Part shown: positions 49,528 to 57,923 of the stretch, piece by piece
How the letters are laid out: each line of letters opens with the position of its first letter
Position numbering within the stretch: position 1 is the first letter of the stretch
NCBI GenBank assembly: GCA_945923775.1
Contig: CAMELR010000003.1
Location: 56,626 to 120,625 of the forward strand
Source of the DNA: an uncultured Clostridia bacterium
GTDB lineage: Bacteria; Bacillota; Clostridia; Oscillospirales; Ruminococcaceae
Direction: 5' to 3'
DNA length: 64,000 nt
The notes under the pieces: generated by a model
The model's input: only the letters and a program-made list of their open reading frames with translations
Told to the model about the DNA's origin: nothing
Database searches by the model: none
Translations under genes and position numbers: made by a program

Positions 49528-50169
49528 ATGTCAGACTATATCAGAAGGCTGCCGGTTTACCTGCTGCTGGACTGCTCAGGCTCCATGTCAGGCGAGCCTA
49601 TCGAGGCAGTGAAGCAGGGAATCAAGGCGCTCCTCACCGAACTCAAGGGAGATCCCCAGGCGCTGGAAACAGCGTGCCTGTCAGTTATCACATTCAACAG
49701 CACCGCGCGGCAGATATCCCCGCTGACTGAACTGATGCTCTTCAAGGAGCCGGAGCTCACCGCAGGCGGCGCAACTGCGCTCGGTGGAGCGCTCCACGTT
49801 CTGGCGGACTGTATCCGCACAGAGGTGCGCACCTCCACCGCGACCCAGAAGGGCGACTGGAAGCCGCTGGTGTTCCTGCTGACGGACGGCGCTCCCACCG
49901 ATAACCTGGACGAAGGGATCGAAGCGCTCAAGTCGGTTTCCACCGGAAACATCATCGCATGCGCTGCCGGAGCAAACGCGAATACAAACACGCTCCGCAA
50001 GATAACAAACAACGTCCTGATGATGAACAACCTCACCGCCGGCGACCTTGCGGCATTCTTTGCGTGGGTGTCCGGCTCGATAAAGGCGTCCTCCAAGAGC
50101 ATAGACGCAAAGCCCGGAGAGGCTATCCAGCTCCCGCCGCCTCCCCAGGGATTTGTTATCGTTCCCTGA
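49528..50169 (+). CDS. terY: VWA-domain protein of the ter operon (TerY-like)
   Basis: A 213-aa protein behind AGGAGG. The VWA domain has the MIDAS motif DCSGSMSG (residues 15-22), with TAGGATALGGAL and LLTDGAPTD completing the metal site. The C-terminus is Pro-rich (LPPPPQGFVIVP). TerY-type proteins, with a PP2C phosphatase and a kinase, form a regulatory triad in ter stress systems; exactly those two genes follow. It is the first gene of the operon. Confidence 0.92.
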   Translation: MSDYIRRLPVYLLLDCSGSMSGEPIEAVKQGIKALLTELKGDPQALETACLSVITFNSTARQISPLTELMLFKEPELTAGGATALGGALHVLADCIRTEVRTSTATQKGDWKPLVFLLTDGAPTDNLDEGIEALKSVSTGNIIACAAGANANTNTLRKITNNVLMMNNLTAGDLAAFFAWVSGSIKASSKSIDAKPGEAIQLPPPPQGFVIVP

Positions 50170-50181
50170 TAAGGGGGTATT

Positions 50182-51567
50182 ATGTACGACGAAGATATCA
50201 GGCAGGAGCCTGATGTGCTGAACGGCTCCGATGAAACCGCTGAACAGCCTGTATCAGAAGAGCCGCAGGCCTCCGCTGACGTTTCCGGAGCGGAGGGGCC
50301 TCAGCCCGCTGAAGCTGCGCCGGAACCCGGCGAAACTCTGGAACCTGAGCGCCCCCCCGAAGAAGCGAAGCCGGAGGCTCCGAAGCTCTCCGACCGGGAG
50401 GTAATGCGGCACACGGCGTCGATATGGCGCTACCGCACGGTGATAGAGGACGGCACGGAGCTCCACACCGAGTTCCACAGCAAATATCAGCGCGTCGGAA
50501 GGTGCGAGGCGATAGGTGCGCGGGTGCGCGGAAAGAAGCACAAGCACGAGGGCACCAACTGCGACGACTGGTTCGAGACTGCGGAATCCGCGGGCTGCCT
50601 TATCGCGGTGGTCGCGGACGGCGCCGGTTCTAAGCCGCTGTCGCGCATCGGCGCAAGGGTAAGCTGCGAGGGCGCAGTCGAGTACCTCAGGGGCGCGGTC
50701 TCCGGATTGTTTGAAAGCCAGCCGGAGCTTCGCGGGAAGCTCTCCGGGGATATGTCCGGGGCGGAGTTCATGGAAGCCTGCGGGCAGATAGCTCCGCTGA
50801 TACAGAACGCCGCACGCGCGGGGTTCGACGCAGTTATAAAGAAGCTCGGGAGCATTTACTCCGACAGCGCCTACACCGCGAGCCTGGGCAGGAATCCCAC
50901 CCTCGCGGATATGGGGAGCACGTTCCTTGCGGCTCTGGTGGTTCCGCTGGAGATAAACGGCGGGCATGAGAACTTCGTGCTCTCCGCCCAGATAGGCGAC
51001 GGCTGTATCTGCGCCATCGACAGGAATGCAGGTCATGAGAACTGCTTCCGGCTGCTTGGCGAAGCGGACAGCGGTGCGTACTCCGGCGAAACCGACTTCC
51101 TGTCGGAAAAAAACGTCTCCGAAGGCGCGATCGCCCGCAAGACCAGAATAAGCCGCGGAAAGTCAGACATCATAATGCTGATGAGCGACGGCGTAGCGGA
51201 CGATTATTTCCCGGCGCAGCCCCAGATGAAGCGGCTGTGCCTTGATCTCATGCTCAACGGGATAATCCCAATGCCGGGCGGAAAGGCCGAGCCTCTCCCG
51301 CCGGAGCCTGTGCGGTTCCCGTCGGTAAGCCCGGATCAGCGCTCTGTGGCTTTGCAGTACGCAAAGCAGCTCCTGAACGGCGGCGAGGACGTCGACGGGC
51401 TGTGGGACAGACGCGGGGAGCTGGCTCCCTGGTCGCTGAATTCCTGGGGAGTATTCATCGGGAAGCGCCCGCAGGACAGACTGCTGACCTGGCTCGACAA
51501 CTACAACGAGCGCGGCAGCTTCGACGACCGCACGCTTGTGGTGCTGGACCTCAGCGCGCAGGGCTGA
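50182..51567 (+). CDS. PP2C-type protein phosphatase of the ter operon
   Basis: A 461-aa protein. The first about 75 residues are an acidic Pro/Glu/Ala-rich tail, probably disordered. The PP2C domain follows with NCDDWFE, IAVVADGAGSKPLSRIGA, LADMGSTFLAALVV, SAQIGDGCI and IIMLMSDGVADDYF. It should remove phosphate added by the kinase encoded next. Such VWA/PP2C/kinase sets are described in ter-type stress-response operons. Confidence 0.9.
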   Translation: MYDEDIRQEPDVLNGSDETAEQPVSEEPQASADVSGAEGPQPAEAAPEPGETLEPERPPEEAKPEAPKLSDREVMRHTASIWRYRTVIEDGTELHTEFHSKYQRVGRCEAIGARVRGKKHKHEGTNCDDWFETAESAGCLIAVVADGAGSKPLSRIGARVSCEGAVEYLRGAVSGLFESQPELRGKLSGDMSGAEFMEACGQIAPLIQNAARAGFDAVIKKLGSIYSDSAYTASLGRNPTLADMGSTFLAALVVPLEINGGHENFVLSAQIGDGCICAIDRNAGHENCFRLLGEADSGAYSGETDFLSEKNVSEGAIARKTRISRGKSDIIMLMSDGVADDYFPAQPQMKRLCLDLMLNGIIPMPGGKAEPLPPEPVRFPSVSPDQRSVALQYAKQLLNGGEDVDGLWDRRGELAPWSLNSWGVFIGKRPQDRLLTWLDNYNERGSFDDRTLVVLDLSAQG

Positions 51568-51643
51568 AAAACATGTCCGGAGGAGTTCCGGCATAACGTA
51601 TAATGAATCGCGGGTATCCGCGGAAAGGAAAGACTGACGGAAT

Positions 51644-53134
51644 ATGAACAGCGGTCAGATAGTGACTGCGGTGCTCGAGGAAGGCTCGCCGCTTGGCAGC
51701 ACGCTTGATTTCGTGGTGGACGCCAACGCGCCCCGTGGCGGAATGAAGCACACCTTCTTCACACCGGACAGAAAATACGCGGTGCAGTTCTTCAATGACC
51801 CGCGCGACGGGCACAATCCGAACATTCAGGATCGTATCCGCACCATCGTCAGCATTTATAATCCCACCCTGTCGGAGCAGGCGGGGGGAGCGCTCGGCAA
51901 TACGGAAAAGACCGCGGAGTACTTCCGCAGCCGGTTTTGCTGGCCTGTCGCGATAGTCAGCCAGCCGGAGTTCGGGATAGTCTGTCCGACCTACCCGCAG
52001 AAGTTCTTTTTCGGCGGGAACGCTTCCACGAATGGGCTGAACCTCAAGGGCAAGGACAAAAAGAGCAACTGGTTCACCGGAAGGCTCAGGAAGTACATCG
52101 CCCCGGAGGAAAAGGGCGATTTCCGCACCATGCTGGGGGCGGCGATATGCCTTTCAAGGAGCATTCGCAGAATGCACCAGGCGGGGCTCGCGCATTCCGA
52201 CCTTTCCTGCAACAACGTGCTCATTGACCCCAAGAGCGGCTCCACCGTGGTTATCGACATAGATTCGCTGGTGGTTCCGGGGAAGTATCCGCCGGAGGTG
52301 TGCGGGACGTCCGGGTACATAGCGCCGGAGGTCCTCGCAACGCTGGAGTACGACTACAACGACCCGCGGCGCTGCCTGCCCTGCGTTTCCACAGACCTGC
52401 ACGCGCTGCCGGTGCTTATTTACGAATATCTCTTTTTCAGGCACCCTTTAAAGGGACCTAAGATACACAGCGCGGCTTCCGCCGAGGAGGACGACTACCT
52501 CGCGATGGGGCCGGAAGCGCTGTTTATAGAAAACCCAAACGACAGGAGCAACCGCCCGCCGGATCTGAAAGTGACGATACAGTCGCTTTCAAAGGGGCTT
52601 GAGCAGTTGTTCCTGAGGGCGTTCGTGGACGGGCTTCACGACCCTTCACAAAGGCCTACCGCGATGGAGTGGGAGCGTGAGCTCCTGCGCGCGTGGGACA
52701 GACTTGTGAAGTGCGGGAATCCCGGCTGCGAGAAAAAATGGTTCATTCTCAGAGATGAGAGTGATCCGGTATGCCCCTTCTGCGGAACACGCCTCCGGGA
52801 CAGGGTGATCAGGCTCAGCTTCAAGAGCATGATGAGGGGCAGGAACGGCGTATACCGCGACAACGGCGAGGCTATCGCGTACGATGGCATGCCGCTGTAC
52901 GACTGGCACGTAAGTTCCACTGTCCACAATGATGAAAAGGCGGGCACCGATATGCGTGCGTACATTTGCAGGCATAACGGAATGTGGCTGCTCGTCAACA
53001 ACGGGGTGGAGGGCATGACCTCTCCCTCCGGAAGGCTTGTCCCGAAGGGGCAGGCGGTAGAGCTCAGGGACGGAGCAGTGTTCCGCATGACCGACCGTGA
53101 TGACGGTCTGCTGTGCGAGGTCACGGTTTACTAG
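51644..53134 (+). CDS. protein kinase-like protein with zinc ribbon and FHA-like C-terminus
   Basis: A 496-aa protein. The kinase-like domain (about 30-345) has AHSDLSCNNVLID (HxD loop, about 183-195), IDIDSLV in the DFG place and GTSGYIAPEVLA. The usual VAIK lysine looks replaced (YAVQFF, Gln48), so activity may be reduced or use another Lys. A four-Cys zinc ribbon follows (CGNPGCEKKW ... CPFCGT). The last about 95 residues form a beta sandwich resembling FHA (MWLLVNNGVEGMTSPSGRLVPKG). It belongs with the VWA and PP2C genes. Confidence 0.85.
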   Translation: MNSGQIVTAVLEEGSPLGSTLDFVVDANAPRGGMKHTFFTPDRKYAVQFFNDPRDGHNPNIQDRIRTIVSIYNPTLSEQAGGALGNTEKTAEYFRSRFCWPVAIVSQPEFGIVCPTYPQKFFFGGNASTNGLNLKGKDKKSNWFTGRLRKYIAPEEKGDFRTMLGAAICLSRSIRRMHQAGLAHSDLSCNNVLIDPKSGSTVVIDIDSLVVPGKYPPEVCGTSGYIAPEVLATLEYDYNDPRRCLPCVSTDLHALPVLIYEYLFFRHPLKGPKIHSAASAEEDDYLAMGPEALFIENPNDRSNRPPDLKVTIQSLSKGLEQLFLRAFVDGLHDPSQRPTAMEWERELLRAWDRLVKCGNPGCEKKWFILRDESDPVCPFCGTRLRDRVIRLSFKSMMRGRNGVYRDNGEAIAYDGMPLYDWHVSSTVHNDEKAGTDMRAYICRHNGMWLLVNNGVEGMTSPSGRLVPKGQAVELRDGAVFRMTDRDDGLLCEVTVY

Positions 53135-53172
53135 TCCGATGGGTGATTTCTTTTGAAAGAAAGGGAAAATTT

Positions 53173-55908
53173 ATGAAGCAGTTTGGTTTGACAGACAAGC
53201 AGGCTGAGGAGTCGCGGCAGAAATACGGCGACAACAGCATGACGGAGCAGGCGTCCGAGAGCTTCTGGGATAAGCTCAAGGGCAACCTCGGCGACCCGAT
53301 GATAAAAATACTCATCGTTGCCTTGCTCATCAACGTTGTCCTGGCGGTGCTCGGCGGCGTTGGGATCATCAAGGAGGGCGCTCCGGAGTGGTACGAGCCT
53401 CTCGGAATCTTCGTAGCTATCGCGCTTGCAACGCTGGTTTCCACATTCTCTGAGTACAGGAACGAGAACGCGTTCCAGAAGCTCCAGGAAGAGGCTTCCC
53501 GCATTATGTGCAAGGTCTACCGCAACGGCGAGATCGCCGAGGTGGCAATAAACGACATCGTAGTCGGCGACGCTATCCTGTTACAGTCCGGAGATAAGGT
53601 ACCGGCTGACGGTATAATCATCGACGGCGACATCAAGGTCGATCAGTCCGTGCTCAACGGCGAGAGCCGCGAGGCCAAGAAGCTCGCAGTTCCCGAGGGC
53701 TGGAAGGATACCGACGAGAGCCTCAATTTCGACAACGAGCACAAGGTTTTCCGCGGAAGCGTGGTATGTTCCGGCAACGCGGTGATGGAAGTCACCGTAG
53801 TCGGCGACAAGTCCGTATACGGCAAGATCGCAAGCGAGCTCCAGACCGACGACGACCGCGAGACTCCTCTTAAGGTGAAGCTCGGCAAGCTGGCTGACGG
53901 CATAAGCAAGTTCGGCTACATCGGCGGTATCGCTATCGCGGTCGCAATGCTCATAAAGACCCTGTTCATGGGCGAGGGCGGCATCGAAGCGTTCCTGTTC
54001 GCAGAGGGAGTTTTCCAGTGGGCGGCTCTGCTCGAGGCTGTTATCCAGTCCGTAATGCTTGCGGTCATCATCATCGTAATGGCTGTCCCCGAGGGACTTC
54101 CGCTGATGATCGCGATAGTTTCCGCACAGAACATGGGCAAGATGCTCAAGGACAACGTGCTTGTAAGAAAGGTCGCAGGTATCGAGACTGCAGGCTCCCT
54201 GAATATCCTGTTCTCCGATAAGACCGGAACTATCACAAAGGGCAAGCTCGAGGCGGTAACGTTCATCGACGGCGCCCTCAACGAATCCAAGAAGTTCGGC
54301 GACATCGGCGGGAAGCTCAAGGATATCCTGTCGCTGTCTATCCATAAGAACACGCTCTCCATCGTTTCCGGCGAGGGCAAGGACATGAAGGTCATCGGCG
54401 GCAACGCCACCGAGCGCGCTATACTCGGCTTTGCGGCAGGCACTGAGTGCTCCGCGGACGTGAAGGCGGTCGGGAATATCCCGTTCAACTCCACGAACAA
54501 GTATTCAGCGACCCAGGTAACAGGCGACTACGACCTGACGCTCATCAAGGGCGCGCCTGAGAAGATACTCCAGAGATGCTCCCACTACTGGGACGTAAAC
54601 GGCGAGAAGAAGCCGTTTGACATGACCCAGCTCAACAAGCAGATAGACGAGCTTGCAAACCGTGCTATCCGCGTGCTGGCTATCGCCACCACAGAGGACG
54701 CCCTCGGCGAGGACGCGCTCCCGGACAGCAGCAACTGGACGCTGGTAGGCGTTGTGGGTATCCGCGACGAGGTGCGTCCGGAGTCTTTGACCGCCATCGC
54801 GGAGGTAAAGGGCGCTGGAGTGCAGGTAGTAATGATCACCGGCGACCGCAAGGAGACCGCAGTTGCCATCGCGAAGGACGCAGGCCTGCTCGAGAAGGAC
54901 ACCGATGTTGTCTTGACCTCCGACGAGCTTGCAAAGCTCTCCGATGAGGAGATCAAGAAGATGCTCCCGAATATCCGCGTTATCGCAAGAGCGCTCCCCT
55001 CCGACAAGAGCCGTCTGGTGCGCCTTGCCCAGGAGCTTGACCTCGTTGCGGGCATGACCGGCGACGGCGTTAACGACTCCCCGGCGCTCAAGAAGGCGGA
55101 CGTAGGCTTCGCAATGGGCGGCGGCACAGAAGTAGCAAAGGAAGCGTCCGATATTGTTATCCTGGACGACAACTTCAACTCCATCGACCGCGCTATCCTC
55201 TACGGCAGAACCATCTTCAACTCCATCAGGAAGTTCATAGTATTCCAGCTCACGATCAACGTTTCTGCAGTTCTCATCAGCTTCATCTGCCCGCTCATCG
55301 GACTTGACAACCCGCTGTCCGTTATCCAGATCCTGTGGGTAAACCTCGTAATGGATACGCTGGCGGCTCTGGCATTCGGCGGCGAGCCGGCTCTCTCCAG
55401 ATTCATGCACGAGAAGCCCAAGCGCAGAACTGAACCGATAATCAGCAAGAACATGATGTCCCAGATAATCACCGGCGCAGGCTGGACGTTCATTCTTTCC
55501 ATCGCGCTTCTGGTACTCGGCAGCTTCGACGCTGACCCGAACGTACCCGGCGTAAGCTTCCTCGAAAGCTGGGGCTTCCTCCGTCAGAACACCATCGAGG
55601 GCGAGACCCACATGTTCCTGCACACCGCATACTTCGCATTCTTCATTTTCATCGCGGTGTTCAATGCGTTCAACGCAAGAACCGACCGCGCGAACCTGTT
55701 CGATAACCTCGGCAAGAACAAGGGATTCCTTACGGTATTCGGCATAATCGCGGTAGTTCAGATACTCATGACCTACCTCGGCGGCGCTATCCTGAGCGGC
55801 TACGGTCTAAATGCGGTCGAGTGGCTGATGGTGCTTGTAATAGCGATCTCCATTATTCCGGTGGATCTCATCAGAAAGGGTATCGCAAAGGCGGTCTCCA
55901 ACAAGTAA
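53173..55908 (+). CDS. calcium-transporting P-type ATPase (PMCA-like P2B)
   Basis: A 911-aa protein from ATG 53173 behind AAAGAAAGGG. It has the N-terminal cation-ATPase domain, A-domain LNGESREAKK, PEGLP in M4 (about residue 306), the phosphorylation site DKTGT (Asp349) and hinge MTGDGVNDSPALKKADVGFAMG (about 628). There are about ten membrane segments. It pumps Ca2+ (or Mn2+) out of the cytoplasm. Ca-type ATPases recur in ter operons, in line with the Ca-binding TerD proteins that follow. Confidence 0.95.
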   Translation: MKQFGLTDKQAEESRQKYGDNSMTEQASESFWDKLKGNLGDPMIKILIVALLINVVLAVLGGVGIIKEGAPEWYEPLGIFVAIALATLVSTFSEYRNENAFQKLQEEASRIMCKVYRNGEIAEVAINDIVVGDAILLQSGDKVPADGIIIDGDIKVDQSVLNGESREAKKLAVPEGWKDTDESLNFDNEHKVFRGSVVCSGNAVMEVTVVGDKSVYGKIASELQTDDDRETPLKVKLGKLADGISKFGYIGGIAIAVAMLIKTLFMGEGGIEAFLFAEGVFQWAALLEAVIQSVMLAVIIIVMAVPEGLPLMIAIVSAQNMGKMLKDNVLVRKVAGIETAGSLNILFSDKTGTITKGKLEAVTFIDGALNESKKFGDIGGKLKDILSLSIHKNTLSIVSGEGKDMKVIGGNATERAILGFAAGTECSADVKAVGNIPFNSTNKYSATQVTGDYDLTLIKGAPEKILQRCSHYWDVNGEKKPFDMTQLNKQIDELANRAIRVLAIATTEDALGEDALPDSSNWTLVGVVGIRDEVRPESLTAIAEVKGAGVQVVMITGDRKETAVAIAKDAGLLEKDTDVVLTSDELAKLSDEEIKKMLPNIRVIARALPSDKSRLVRLAQELDLVAGMTGDGVNDSPALKKADVGFAMGGGTEVAKEASDIVILDDNFNSIDRAILYGRTIFNSIRKFIVFQLTINVSAVLISFICPLIGLDNPLSVIQILWVNLVMDTLAALAFGGEPALSRFMHEKPKRRTEPIISKNMMSQIITGAGWTFILSIALLVLGSFDADPNVPGVSFLESWGFLRQNTIEGETHMFLHTAYFAFFIFIAVFNAFNARTDRANLFDNLGKNKGFLTVFGIIAVVQILMTYLGGAILSGYGLNAVEWLMVLVIAISIIPVDLIRKGIAKAVSNK

Positions 55909-55987
55909 GGCACGGTAAATCCCAGGCGGCTCCGCAGAATGCGGGGCACGCGCGGGACAACATATGATTTTCAAGGAGGAAAACAAA

Positions 55988-56572
55988 ATGGCAGTAAATC
56001 TTTCTAAGGGTCAGCGCGTAAGTCTTGACAAGTCTGTTACTCTGGCAAGGATCGGTCTCGGCTGGGACACCAACAAGTACGACGGCGGCAGCGATTTCGA
56101 CCTTGACGCGAGCGTGTTCCTTCTGGGAGCAAACGGCAAGGTCCTCCGCGACGAGGACTTTGTATTCTATAACAATCTTAACGGCAGAAACGGCGCGGTA
56201 GTCCACACCGGCGATAACCGCACCGGCGAGGGCGACGGCGACGACGAGGCTATCATCATCGACTTCACGAAGATCCCTCCGGAGATCGAGAAGATCGCAG
56301 TTACCGTAACGATTTTCGACGCGCAGCAGCGCAATCAGAACTTCGGTCAGGTATCCAACGCGTACGTAAGAGTAGTTAAGATCGACAACCCCGACGACGT
56401 TAACGGCGAGGAAGTAATCCACTTCGACCTCATGGAGGAGTTCTCCATCGAGACCGCGCTTGTTGTATGCGAGATCTACCGTTACAACGGCGACTGGAAG
56501 TTCAACGCAGTTGCAGCGGGCTACCAGGGCGGACTTGAGGCGCTCTGCCGCGCGTACGGCGTCAACGTATAA
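55988..56572 (+). CDS. terD: TerD-family protein
   Basis: A 194-aa protein from ATG 55988 behind AAGGAGG. NLSKGQRVSLDK, GLGWDTNKYDGGSDFDLDASVFLL, FYNNLNGRNGAVVHTGDNRTGEGDGDDEAI and GYQGGLEALCRAYGV are the full TerD core. The acidic GDGDDE and DFDLDAS loops bind Ca2+ in characterised members. These cytoplasmic proteins associate with the membrane in tellurite, oxidative and envelope stress. Confidence 0.97.
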   Translation: MAVNLSKGQRVSLDKSVTLARIGLGWDTNKYDGGSDFDLDASVFLLGANGKVLRDEDFVFYNNLNGRNGAVVHTGDNRTGEGDGDDEAIIIDFTKIPPEIEKIAVTVTIFDAQQRNQNFGQVSNAYVRVVKIDNPDDVNGEEVIHFDLMEEFSIETALVVCEIYRYNGDWKFNAVAAGYQGGLEALCRAYGVNV

Positions 56573-56609
56573 TTGATCAGAAATCAGCACCGGTCAGGAG
56601 GGAAGCGGC

Positions 56610-57857
56610 TTGTCAGCTCTGTCAGATATAATTGCAAATACCCCGGCGGGGGGAACAGCCGCGCTCCCGGCGGGTGAATACGAAGGGCCTGTTGTTATAA
56701 ACAAGCCCCTGACTCTCCGCGGAAGCAGCGCCACCGTGTGGTCAAAGCACGGCAGCGTTATCGAGGTTTCGTCGCAGGGCGTGACCCTAGAGGGGATTCG
56801 CGTGGAGATAACCGAAGGCGCGCTCTCCGAGCCTGCGATAACCGCTAAATTCCCGGTGAATATCCGGGACGTGGAGGTGCTCGGCACCGTTTCCGGCTTC
56901 GGCGCGGAGGACGGCGAGTGCGGTATCCCGCGGGCGCTTCAGCTTGGGGAGATTTCCCCGTCTGAGGAGAACAGCTTCATTATGACGGTGGATATTCCCG
57001 CCCCGGCGAAGCTGGTCTGCACCGCTTCCGGGGTGAGGTTCGTGCCGCAGTATATCCCCGCTGGGCGCAGCAGCGTCAGGGTGTTCGTCAGCGGCAGCGG
57101 CTCCGCTTCGCTGGTTTATTCGGAGGTGCTTCTGGTTTCGCAGTTCCGCAGAAGGATATACCTCAGCGGAAGGTTCTCGGCGAATGCTCCGGCGGTAAAG
57201 GAGCGGCTCATTTACGAGGCTCCGCAGATAGCGAGGAACGCTCCGCAGACCGCAGCGGCTCCCGCCCCGGCTGTGAAGCCGGAGCCTGCGGACGTCATCT
57301 CCGACGTGGGGGCGGCTCCGCTGCCCGATAACCAGCTCCTTGAGCTGCGGAAGGGTCAGCGCGCTCCGGCGGCGGGATACCTCTCCGGAACGGTGGAGGT
57401 GTACCTCACCGGGCAGCGGCTCGGGAACGCGGATATCGACCCGTATGTGTTCCTGCTTGACGAGAACGAGAAATGCCGCGGAGACGGCGACCTCGTGTTC
57501 TTCGGAAACGAGAGCTCCCCGGACGGCGCGGTGCGCTACTACCCGGACGACGGTCACATTTCCGTTGATCTGGCGAAGCTCCCGCCGGAGGTGCAGCGAA
57601 TTTCCGTAGCGTACTCGGTTTATTCCGGCGACAGCGTGAAGAATTTCTCGCAGGTCAGGGAGCCGAGGGTGGCGCTGTTTTCCCAGGGCAGGGAACGCGT
57701 GAGGTTCGACATACCGGGGCTCACGAACGAAATAACCATCATCGCGATGGAATTCTACATATACCGGGGCGAGTGGAGGATATCCGCAGTCGGCGCGGGC
57801 TACCGCGACGGGCTGGTGAAGCTCTGCAGCCGCTACGGTATACAGGCAAGCACATAA
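56610..57857 (+). CDS. TerD-like domain fused behind a beta-helix-like N-terminal domain
   Basis: A 415-aa protein with TTG start 56610 behind GGAGGG. Residues 1-100 read like a right-handed beta-helix/pectate-lyase-type repeat (NKPLTLRGSS, GVTLEGIRVEI). A jelly-roll-like linker follows, with a Pro/Ala hinge at about 210-225. A TerD domain begins about residue 240 (LLELRKGQRAPAAGY ... DIDPYVFLLDENEKCRGDGDLVFFGN ... GYRDGLVKLCSRYGI). The acidic loops are reduced compared with the upstream TerD, so Ca binding may be weaker. Confidence 0.85.
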   Translation: MSALSDIIANTPAGGTAALPAGEYEGPVVINKPLTLRGSSATVWSKHGSVIEVSSQGVTLEGIRVEITEGALSEPAITAKFPVNIRDVEVLGTVSGFGAEDGECGIPRALQLGEISPSEENSFIMTVDIPAPAKLVCTASGVRFVPQYIPAGRSSVRVFVSGSGSASLVYSEVLLVSQFRRRIYLSGRFSANAPAVKERLIYEAPQIARNAPQTAAAPAPAVKPEPADVISDVGAAPLPDNQLLELRKGQRAPAAGYLSGTVEVYLTGQRLGNADIDPYVFLLDENEKCRGDGDLVFFGNESSPDGAVRYYPDDGHISVDLAKLPPEVQRISVAYSVYSGDSVKNFSQVREPRVALFSQGRERVRFDIPGLTNEITIIAMEFYIYRGEWRISAVGAGYRDGLVKLCSRYGIQAST

Positions 57858-57923
57858 GGGAATCCTGAAACCGCGTCACGTTTTTCGGGAACCCAGATTA
57901 ATTGAGAGGACAGGACAGGCAGA

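Noticed and set aside
54505..55623. A 372-codon reverse frame inside the Ca-ATPase gene
   Set aside because: An antisense shadow; the forward frame contains uninterrupted P-type ATPase motifs.
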